DNA of 64,000 nt from Sorghum bicolor (lineage: Eukaryota; Streptophyta; Magnoliopsida; Poales; Poaceae): contig NC_012870.2 in NCBI RefSeq assembly GCF_000003195.3, positions 40,391,492 through 40,455,491 on the forward strand. Direction: 5' to 3'. Position numbers and translations under genes: made by a program. The notes beneath the pieces are model-generated. The model did not search any database. It saw nothing but the letters and a program-made list of their open reading frames with translations, and had not been told where the DNA came from. Of the stretch, positions 55,653 to 64,000 are shown in pieces (positions within the stretch are counted from its first letter, which is position 1; each line of letters begins with the position of its first letter).

Positions 55653-58149
55653 TGAAAGGTCCTTGTTTGGTTTTGGTAATTGAGTGACAACATAGGTGGA
55701 CTAATAGTGTTTATGTGAGATACACAGGAGATTAGTCCACAGGTGATTATGTGATGATGAAGGAGCTCATTGCATATGAGACATGACATGGAGTCATGTG
55801 ACCAAGGTGGAGAAGATCAAGATGAGGCTTGGCTCGACGGACCGGTTCCGAGAGTGAAGGGCAAGTCGGAGGCTTTGAAGCGAGGGACCGCGTGTGACGG
55901 TGAAGATTGAGCAAGACTTGGCACCGATGGACCAAGGCAATGGAGAAGAGCAAGTGAGGTCAAAATCGATGAACCAATACGGTCACGTGATGATATGAAG
56001 TGGATCATATCATTTGGTGATTGGTTGGCGCATGTGTTGCGTCAACATTGGAGGAGATGGAATGGAATGCGCAAGGCAAAGGTATAACCTATAGGGCATT
56101 TCATTTCACCAGTCTAAGTTGAGTAGAGAAGTGCTTGACCAGATTTAGGATAGATAACCGTACTATAAAGAGGGGAAATCTTTAATTGCCATGGTTATCT
56201 AGTGCCACTAAGTGTGAAGTCTCATTTGCATATACCTAGCGCTTAGTGACGTGGTGAGTTGCATGAGAAAGCCTATAAAAATGATTGTGAAATGCTAACA
56301 CACATGCACATGGTGGTGTACACTTGATGGTGTTGGCACATTTGCAAAGGAGAAGGTGTTGGAGTTGATTTTGATCAACTTGGAGAAGAGAGAGAGGATT
56401 TTCGGTGTTCTCCGGACATTAGGATGGCTTTTAGATTGAAATACTGCTTTGATCCATTATGATTTGGATTGAGTATCCATATGGATTGTATAGCCCTCTG
56501 AGTAAGCTTTCGGAAATGTCCAAGATCATCGAATTCGGAGTTCGGAGCTAAAAGTTAGCATCCTAACAAGTTTTGAGATGGTGCTGAGAATGCAGGACCG
56601 GAAGTTCCAGTGGGACTTCCGGTGGTACTTTCGGTGCCTGACCGGAAGTTCCGGTCAGCCTGACAGGAAGCTCCGGTTGGGCTGTGAGAGGTGCGCTCGT
56701 GTTTGAGAAAACAGTTCCGGTGTCTGACCGGAAGTTCCGATCAATGACCAGAAGTTCCGGTCCATAACCGGAAGTTCCGATCCATGAACGAAAGACCGCT
56801 TAGGAGCCTTTGCGCATGCCCTCGCGCGTCAGGATTCACTTCCGGTGGAACTTTCGGTGGGTCCGAGTCTCTCACAACGGTCAGATCTGGTTGGCCAGAA
56901 TGGTCAGATCTGCTTGGACCGAGGCTCCAACGGTCAGATCTGGTCAGACCGGAAGTTCCGGTCCCAGGCACCGGAACTTCCGGTGGTACTCTATAAATAC
57001 CATTTGGAGCGCGAGCTGAGTAGATGAGGGAGCCTTTTTCTTCTTCCTACTCTTCTCTCTACCCATTTGGAACACAAGGAAGTTAGGGTTCCTCCTCTCC
57101 TCTTTCTCTCCCATGGATTTGAGCTAAGATTTCTTGGAGAGATTGAGAGCCCTTTGTGGGTGTGGATGAGAGGTTAAAGATCCACCCTTTCCCCCTTCTC
57201 TCCCTCTCATGCTTGGTGCTATTTTGAGTGAGGGAGTGAGAGCCTAGTGTGTGCATTTGATTTATGCATTTGGTGGCACTAGGAAATCTTTGTGGTTGGG
57301 GATTTCTTGTTACTCTTGGTGATTGCCATCACCTAGACGGTTTGGTGGATTGTGACTCCGTTTGAAGCACGCAAGAAGATTGTGCGGTGCTCCAGAGGAG
57401 GTTTTGTGAGGGGTACGGTGCTCACCCCGCGGGGATTGCAAAGGGCAACTCTATTGGATTGTGCGTGTCATTGAGCTACCTCACATGTGGGTAGGTTCTT
57501 GCGGTGTCCTAGTGAGGACGAGGTTCGTGTAACACCTCTTAGCCACTGAACCACCAAGTGTTGGTCGACACAACGGGGACGTAGCTTGGTGGCAACCAAG
57601 TGAACCTCGGGAGAAAATCATCGTGTCAACTTTGTTCTTCCCGTTGGTTTGCAAGTCCCTAACACAAGCCTGTATTTACTTTCATATTTTTGTGCTTGTG
57701 TAGTTGCTCTTGTAATTAGTTAGCTTGTGTAGCTTGCTAGTTACCTTCTTGCTTGTGTAGCTAGAAGTAGTTCCCTTGCGTGACTAATTTGGTTTGTGTA
57801 ACCTTGTTAGTCACATTGCTTAGTTTGTGTAGCTAAGTAATTTGCGCTCTCTAATTTTGCATTGGTTGCCTTGTTTTTGAGCTTGCTAGTGAGCTTAGGC
57901 TTTGTGCGCTTTGCCTCACTAGTTTGTGTAGGAGCTCCCCCGGTTTGAATTGAATAGGTGAGCTCTTGCTAAGGTAGCACCTTGCTTGCTTGTTTAGGAT
58001 CTTTTCAAGGTGCTAGAGAACTTAGATAGAGGGGTGTAGTCTTGGCTAGACTTATAGTTTTTAATTCCGCATTTGTTTCGGTTAGCCGGCGCGATAAGTT
58101 TTAGAAAGGACTATTCACCCCCCATCTAGTCCGCCATCTCGACCCTTCA
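55653..58149 (+). repeat. 3' LTR of the copia element
   Basis: Starts TGAAAGGTC and ends GACCCTTCA, imperfect terminal inverted repeats. The right boundary is fixed because sequence from 58150 matches the interior of A. Contains a cluster of palindromic motifs upstream of a TATA box. No protein-coding content seen in 2.5 kb. Confidence 0.75.
56597..56999 (+). promoter_or_regulatory. cluster of ACCGGAAGTTCCGGT palindromes and TATA box
   Basis: Eight 15-base copies, several with 1-2 mismatches, start at 56597, 56641, 56663, 56727, 56747, 56767, 56948 and 56970. There are further half-sites such as 56615 and 56713. Three GGTCAGATCTG repeats lie among them. CTATAAATA follows at 56991-56999. The arrangement suggests a U3 enhancer next to the core promoter. 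Confidence 0.6.
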
Positions 58150-59050
58150 CCCTCCAAGAAAACTTTCAATATCAACCTGGGAAGTCCTGAGATACAAACT
58201 CATTGGAGATAAAGGAGACAATTTGCACAAGAAGGACATAGCTCATTCATCATAAAGAGATGATCTATGGTGGGTGCCACAAACACGATGCACAACCGCT
58301 AAGAAAGGAAAGCTTCCACAAGGTGAGATGGTACCATCACTCTTCAATTAAGGTAACATCTTAAGGTACTTGACTATCGCTTTTATAAGTTTCTCCTTGG
58401 TTCTGGCGTTCACATAAAATAAAGAGACAAGCATGTATGATTTGTAGCTCCAAATTAACCAACCCAATTAATTCAACATGTTTGTCCTTTAATCTTTGTT
58501 CTTAGTACTACCTTCATGATCCCACACTCCTAATCATATAAGCTAATATGTTGCACATTCAATCTTTGGAAGATATAAACAAAACATAAATATAGATAGA
58601 TTATCTTTCCATTAAGGTTGAGCCATCTGATCTGACAAATGCTACACTCATGATCCATCAACTTTGTCTTGCTCACTATGCTTAAGGTTAGAGAAGAACA
58701 AATACAGTTTTGGTTCTGTTGGTGTTTTCCACCAATAGGGCCCATGCACTTGATCTCTGCCTTGTCTCTATGAACAGGTACACTTCAAGCAAAACATGGA
58801 GGAGTTTTACAACTCACAGACTCCACCAAGTGAAGGACCTGGATCTACGAGCACAAACACACAGAGCAAGATATTGCCAACACTGCACTTCGAACAGCTG
58901 GACAAACGAAGAACATGGGTGACACTGTATCAAGAGGTGCAGATGTCAAGACCCACACCTAATCAAATGATGCACCTAAAGGATGAACACGGTGAGAAGT
59001 CTTGTCCAGAAGACTTAGAACATTGGATCCTTGCCGGAAGAGGTCAAGAT
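58150..59050 (+). mobile_element. D: fragment of an A-type Athila element
   Basis: 58150-58860 matches 12560-11780 of A in inverted orientation (for example CCCT.CA.GAAAACTTTCAAT at its left edge). It is bounded by the copia LTR on the left and LTR E on the right. An open frame at 58796-59050 starts MEEFYNSQTPPSEG, also seen in A. This is the outermost layer of the nest in the window. Confidence 0.7.
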
Positions 59051-61483
59051 TGTAACACCCTAGGTGTTAAGCATGCACTTAGCCTTACCAAAGCAATGCA
59101 TAAGCATTCTCATCAAGCATAACATCATGAGCATGTCATTCATCTCAAGATATGATTTTATGTGCTTTATTTCATGTGCTTTAAATATGCTAAAAATATG
59201 ATGCTTGCTTCTAAAATTGTGAAATATTCAAATTAGGTTGATTTATGTGTAAGAAGGTTTAAAAATATTTTAGTGCAATTTTTGGAGCCATATAATTTGA
59301 GAAATGGAATTTATACAAAAATCCCCAAAATGAATTTATTTGAAAACCTAGAACTAGTTTTAATATGTAATTCAAATTCTGTTTGGAATTTGGTCTTCCT
59401 TATTAAAACAAAGTTGTAGGGTTTTTGTTTTGGAACAACTTTGCTTTAGGGGGAAAAAAGTGAAAATGATTTTAAATTGGTCCAAATGAATTTAGAAAAG
59501 AATTTGAGAAAAGAAATTCAAAACAATTATGGAAAAGGGGCAGGCGCTGCCGGGCCAACCCCGCCTCCCTTTCGGCCCAGACCGCGGCCCGGCCTGCCTC
59601 CCCCTCCCCCTCTCTCCCGCGCGCCGACGCCCGCCTCGTCCCAGCCAGCGTCGGCCACGTGGCGGCCGTACGCCGGCGAGGAGCGCGCCGCGGCCGACCG
59701 GCTTCACCTGGTCGGGACGCCGGCCCGGGCTCCCAGGCCACTCCATTCGCCCTGTCGCCCGCGCCTCACTCCCTCCTCCCTCCACTCGCGAGCACAACCG
59801 AAGCCGTAGGAGCTCCGCCGCAGCGCCATCGCCGGAGCAGCTCCGCTGCTCACCGCCGGCTACGCCAGTGCCCCAACCTCGACGCCAAAACCATCAGAGC
59901 ACTCGCCGTCGTCGCGGTAAGCTCCTGCGAACGTTCTACCGAGGTGAGAGCCCGTCGAGCGCCGCGAATCGCTCGTCGGAGTTGCTCCGACCTCGCCGGA
60001 GAGATCCGCCACGTCGAATCTCGTTCGTTTCCGCCTCGTTTCGCTTGCTTTTTGGCGCGTTAGATCCGTAGTCCGATGAGGAAGCTCGGAGGAGCCCTTG
60101 CGCGTGCTCTACCGCGTCGGAGCAGCCTGGCCACGGCGAGCAGCGCCGCCGTGCCGCCATGCATGCTCGTCGGAGGTGCTCCGGCCATCCTCCGGTCAAT
60201 CCGAGGGTATCGCTGGGTGCGCCTCGCTGCGGGGAGCACGATGGTGCTCACCCCGTGGCCGGGGACCTCACCGCCGACGAGATCTGCTCGTCGGAGGTGT
60301 CCTCCCTCTCGGTCTCGCTGACTAGTGGGGTCAGAGGCCCACTGTCAGTCGCAGGGGGACCGTGTTGGGTGTAGATCTGGGTGTCTTTAGCGTTTTTGAT
60401 CCCGATTTCGATTTGATTTTCAGAAAATGATTTCCATAAATCGATTTAAACCTTGTAAAATCCATATCTTGAGTTCTACACCTCCAAATTTGATGAAATA
60501 AATTTTGGTGTACTCCATATTCTCAGATCTACAGTTTGATGTAATTGCATGTCATGTTTGAACACTTTTTCTGGATAGAAATAATTAATCCATGCTTTTG
60601 CTAAACTTAGGGTTTAGGGTTTATAAATGAATTTATAGTGATTTAAAGGCTTGCATGGCAGTGGTTTATGATTTTTAATAAATATTTGAATCATGCAATC
60701 AGTCTGGAAATTTTTGTGGATGTTTCCTATGATATTAGACAAATTGTGAAAATATAAAATCTGTTGTTTGACACTTATACCACACTAGAGTAATTGTACT
60801 TGCCTTTATGTAATAATCTTGTGATTTTTGTAGCTCAAAATAAGTATCCAAAAATTATGAAAAATTTATAGTAGACTTTATGCTTGACTGGAAGTCTCCT
60901 GTAATTTTTGTGGGATTTATAGATGAACAGAACTGCATGCAAATTTGGATGGGCCTAGAAATGAATAAAGAAAATTTTGAATTGTTATATATGGGTTAAA
61001 TAGAATAAAAAGGGGTTTGGTGTATTTTGAAGCATCATGTGGGTTGCTGGTTACACTTGAAAACATTTGGTAGAAGAGAATGCAGTAGATGTTTAATTCA
61101 ATTGTCTGTTCTTGGATGATGTTGACTACCTTGTAATGAGCATGACCAAGTGAATCACATATGCATCATGTCATGATCATTTGGTACCTTCTCATACAAG
61201 CATCCACTTGGGCATCTCACACTCCACTCATGAGCACACATGCATCATACAGGCTCACAGGAGAACGAGGTGGGACCCGAGGGGCCAGAGGAGATTCAGG
61301 AGCAGGAACCTCCGGAAGCACCGGAACCCGGAGAGGAGCAACAGGAGTGTCGGGATCACCGGCCCAGCACGTTTGAGAAAGGCAAGCCCCAGAGCATTCT
61401 AAGTTTCCCTATTCTCGCTAACTTACATGATACACTATGCTTGTTCTACTATTGCATTTAAGTGATAGGAATTGCTTGATACC
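59051..61483 (+). repeat. E: Tekay-like LTR of the T2 family, cut by element C
   Basis: Starts TGTAACACCCTAGGTG and follows 51071 to about 53600 of T2 with clear divergence. It includes the GC-rich island (about 59530-60380) and the ECRDHRPST motif (61240-61461). It lacks about 110 bases present in T2 near 52623-52734, with telomere-like filler at 60608-60623. The rest should resume after C, beyond the window. Whether it is a solo LTR cannot be told. Confidence 0.85.
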
Positions 61484-63068
61484 TGTTGACGGTGGATATA
61501 CCATAGAAATCCACATACAAAACACCGTCAACATGCCTCGGTTGCAAGGGGAAATGACATGACATGAACATATTTTATCCATAACTAGTTCCACTTGTAC
61601 TCTTAGCTTGTTTATGCAGGAACAACAAATTCAAGACATTATTTGACAAAGCCAACATCAGAATCATCAAGAGGAGATCGAGGGGACAACAGGTGACACC
61701 CTGGGCCCACAGGGAGGGGGTCGCCCGACCCCTCTTTGGTGGGACCCAGGTGTGCCACCTAGTCCACCGACATAAGGGACCCCTGTGGACACTGCTGGTG
61801 GGCCCAGAGGCCCAGAAGTGGGGTCGCCCGACCCCACATCAAAGGCGGTTCCAGGGTCGGTGGCCTCCCACCGACCTTCCCCACATGTCCCACATGTTGA
61901 TTTGCCCCTGCCATTGATCAAATGGCGGTTGTGAGGTCGGTTTGATCCAAGGGTGGAGAGAAGATGTCACGCGGATCGATGATGTGGCGATGGAGTAACC
62001 CCTACTCCATCTCCCTCTATAAAAGGCAGCCTCCACCCTTCATTTCAAGTGTGCAATTCCAAGGCCAAGTGCATTACAAGTTCCACGCATACAAGTAGAG
62101 TAGTAGTTAGTCTAGAGTGGGAGTTAGAGTCGAGTCGAGCGAAGCTCGGGGTCTCCGGAGTCGTCTTCTGGAGAGTCTGGTATAGCTCTTGTACCTTTCT
62201 ACTTTTGTAAGACTTTCCTTTTATTAATATATTATTCTTACTTTACTTTACTGAGTTCTTACTTAGTGCAAGTCTTTTAGTCTTGTTGTGCATTTACTTT
62301 AGTAATATAGTTGTCTTAGTGAAGTTAGTGACCTGTAACCACTCCTGTGTGTGCATCATCGTCCTATCTTGTATAGGAGCTCTAGCTAGCTGCAACTAGT
62401 TAGAGTTGTAGGATTAAGTGTGAGCGTGGTGCTCATACTTAAGATTACCTTTGATTACCGCTGGCTTGAACGGAAAGTAGGAGCGCACTCCCTAGTAGGT
62501 GACAGATCGTGGGCGGCATTAGGTTCTCCTCACGTACAGGCTAGTTCTTAAAAGGTAAGGCGTCCATAAGCCCAATAGTCGCTTTCGGTAAGGGGTTAGG
62601 TGAAAAACCTTCTAAGCGTCTTACCAGCTCGGCTATCCCTCGCACACAGTTATTAAGGCTCTAGCGTAGTTAAGGCAATTATCTATTAAAGTAAGTCACA
62701 TAAGTCAAGTTAGATACATAGGAGTCCTTTACTCACTCGTTGTCCTCCCACCTAGCTAACTCTACCATTTACCTTTAGCATAGGACCTTGGATTCACCAC
62801 TACCCTTCCTATTCGTTATTTACCACCCTTGTTCACTAGTTGATACTAGACAACTCAAGGAATCTCATTCCCCTTTTTGTTAAACACACTTAGCCGCTTT
62901 CCCTTGGGAAAATATAAATTACGATACCTTGGAATACTCCTTGGTGAAGTGCTACAGCGGTACATTCTGTGCGCTTGCGGAATTATCCAATAGTAAATAG
63001 AGTTACCCTACCAGGGCACTTCTGGCGCCGTCGCCGATATCCGGTGGTTGCGTTAAGAAGTGTCAACA
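61484..63068 (+). repeat. 5' LTR of C
   Basis: Starts TGTTGACGG, ends AGTGTCAACA. TATA box CTATAAAAG at 62016-62024. Two GGGGTCG-CC-CGACCCC palindromes (61717-61732 and 61820-61835) lie upstream in U3. A primer-site-like sequence, TGGCGCCGTCGCCGA, lies inside the LTR end at 63023-63037. No coding content. Confidence 0.85.
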
Positions 63069-63076
63069 AGCATTTC

Positions 63077-63094
63077 TGGCGCCGTTGCCGGGGA
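63077..63094 (+). other. primer-binding site of C (tRNA-Asp)
   Basis: TGGCGCCGTTGCCGGGGA, eight bases after the LTR. Confidence 0.9.
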
Positions 63095-63211
63095 GAGCGT
63101 CTGTCTAAGAGTTTTAACAAAAAGAGAATCCAGAGTTTGCTAGTTATCAAGTAGTGATAGGGATAACCCATCACTTGTCTTGTCTTCCTTTATTGTGAAG
63201 CCTGACAGTGT

Positions 63212-64000
63212 ATGAGCGGTTTCCAATTGCCGTCAAACTTCGTTGAAGATCCTGAGCAACTGTTGAGGAGAACTAGACGTCGTCAAGTTCCACCTCAAAG
63301 GTTCATCTCGAACCTGAATCCGTTAGAGGAAGGAGTATCTGCACCGGTTATCAAAGAAGCTATGGCCCAGAAGACCATCTCTGAGTACTCTGCGCCGTCG
63401 GCTGACAATGTCGCCGCGGGTCCGCAGCTTAACTTGGGGGATGCGACTTTTGAGTTGAAGCCTGCGCTTATCAATATGGTGCAAGCCAATCCCTTCTGTG
63501 GAAAGCCACACGAGGATGCCAATGCCCATCTCCAACACTTCTTGGAGGTGTGCGGCACCTTCACCATCAAGAATGTCGCCGCAGACGCCATCCGTCTTCG
63601 CCTCTTCCCATTCTCGTTATTGGGGAAGGCGAAGCAATGGTTCTACGCCAACAAGGGTGAAGTGACCACGTGGGAGAGGTGCGCCAATGCATTTCTCAAG
63701 AAGTTCTTTCCGATGGGCAAGACCAGCGCCCTTCGTGGAAAGATTTCCAGCTTCCAACAGCAAGCGGATGAGACGATTCCCGAAGCATGGGAACGTCTGC
63801 AGGAGTACATTCGCGCCTGTCCTCATCATGGGATAGAGGAGTGGCTCCTAATCCAAGGTTTCTACCATGGCCTGACCGGTTTGGCCCGTAGTCACCTTGA
63901 TGCTGCCGCTGGAGGAGCATTCTTGCAACACAATGTCAAGGATGCCAAGGACCTCATTGAAAAGATGGTTATAAACCAAGGATGGAATGAGGAACGCCTC
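63212..64000 (+). CDS. gag: Athila-type gag of C, partial (runs off window)
   Basis: Open from ATG 63212 (MSGFQLPSNFVEDPEQLL) through 263 codons to the last base. Shares the Athila Gag signature with B: FELKPALINMVQANPFCG, HLQHFLEVC, RLRLFPFSLLGKAKQWFYA, FFPMGKTSALRGKISSFQQQ and IPEAWERLQEY. No stop or frameshift in view, unlike B, so C is the best candidate here for an intact Athila gag. The knuckle and later domains lie outside the window. Confidence 0.9.
   Translation, partial: MSGFQLPSNFVEDPEQLLRRTRRRQVPPQRFISNLNPLEEGVSAPVIKEAMAQKTISEYSAPSADNVAAGPQLNLGDATFELKPALINMVQANPFCGKPHEDANAHLQHFLEVCGTFTIKNVAADAIRLRLFPFSLLGKAKQWFYANKGEVTTWERCANAFLKKFFPMGKTSALRGKISSFQQQADETIPEAWERLQEYIRACPHHGIEEWLLIQGFYHGLTGLARSHLDAAAGGAFLQHNVKDAKDLIEKMVINQGWNEERL

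Larger units (their letters stand above)
54998..58149 (+). mobile_element. Ty1/copia element (SIRE/Maximus-like), 3' part only
   Basis: The interior from 54998 has repeated GGGGGAG tracts and no pol. It ends in a polypurine tract and a 2.5 kb LTR. The 5' part is missing because T2 is inserted here; it should lie left of the window. Clade assignment rests on the TTGAAAGG LTR start, LTR length and polypurine tract style only. Confidence 0.65.
61484..64000 (+). mobile_element. C: Athila-type element, 5' part
   Basis: 5' LTR 61484-63068, tRNA-Asp primer site at 63077-63094 and an open gag to the window edge. Inserted into LTR E after GATACC; the matching T2 LTR continues GTTGCTGCAT at that place (about 53596). 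Only distantly related to A and B. Confidence 0.88.

Noticed and set aside
56597..56984. Heat-shock elements
   Set aside because: The motif has GAA-G-TTC with a one-base spacer, not the GAA-NN-TTC spacing of heat-shock elements.

Overview
This window is plant nuclear heterochromatin, very probably from a grass. It holds no host gene that I can recognise, no tRNA or rRNA gene and no CRISPR array. Almost every base can be assigned to nested LTR retrotransposons. Evidence for a grass: Tekay-type chromoviruses with about 4 kb LTRs, a Tat/RIRE2-type element with a second RNase H, Athila-type elements primed by tRNA-Asp, a SIRE/Maximus-like copia LTR, and GC-rich islands inside LTRs.

Layout. T1 is a minus-strand Tekay-like chromovirus, from beyond the left edge to 43480. 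Its 3' LTR is 1-2237 (cut by the window), its 5' LTR is 38965-43480, and between them lie gag-pol and an extra upstream gene, ORF0. Two related Athila-type elements sit inside ORF0 of T1: A (7247-14726, minus) and B (15438-38020, plus). Both encode tandem protease domains but no RT, RNase H or integrase. Inside B lies a Tat-lineage element (20937-35224, minus) with gag-pol and a multi-exon antisense gene (22913-27186, plus). T1 abuts a truncated 5' LTR at 43481, so T1 appears to have inserted into the 5' LTR of a second chromovirus, T2 (43481-54997, plus). T2 is followed by the 3' end of a copia element (54998-58149), which interrupts a relative of A called D (58150-59050). D is in turn cut by a third Tekay-like LTR, E (59051-61483). 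E is cut by a further Athila-type element, C (61484 to beyond the window), whose gag is open to the edge. The deepest path is D, copia, T2, T1, B, Tat: six levels.

How the parts work together. T1 and T2 each carry leader, ORF0, spacer and gag-pol. The pol product ends in a chromodomain, the module that reads histone H3 lysine-9 methylation. ORF0 of T2 begins with a stretch closely resembling the N-terminal tail of histone H3, including the K9-S10 site; ORF0 of T1 lacks it. A conserved splice donor in the leader, and CAG acceptors touching the start codons of ORF0 and gag, suggest that splicing selects which protein is made. A and B must rely on enzymes from autonomous Athila elements.

Age and decay. 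LTR pairs counted by eye differ by about 2.1% (T1), 1.4% (T2, partial), 1.3% (B), 0.95% (Tat) and 0.95% (A). This fits recent insertions, broadly in the order implied by nesting. At least eight nonsense codons fit C-to-T or G-to-A changes at CG or CHG sites, the expected footprint of cytosine methylation. All counts and alignments here are manual.
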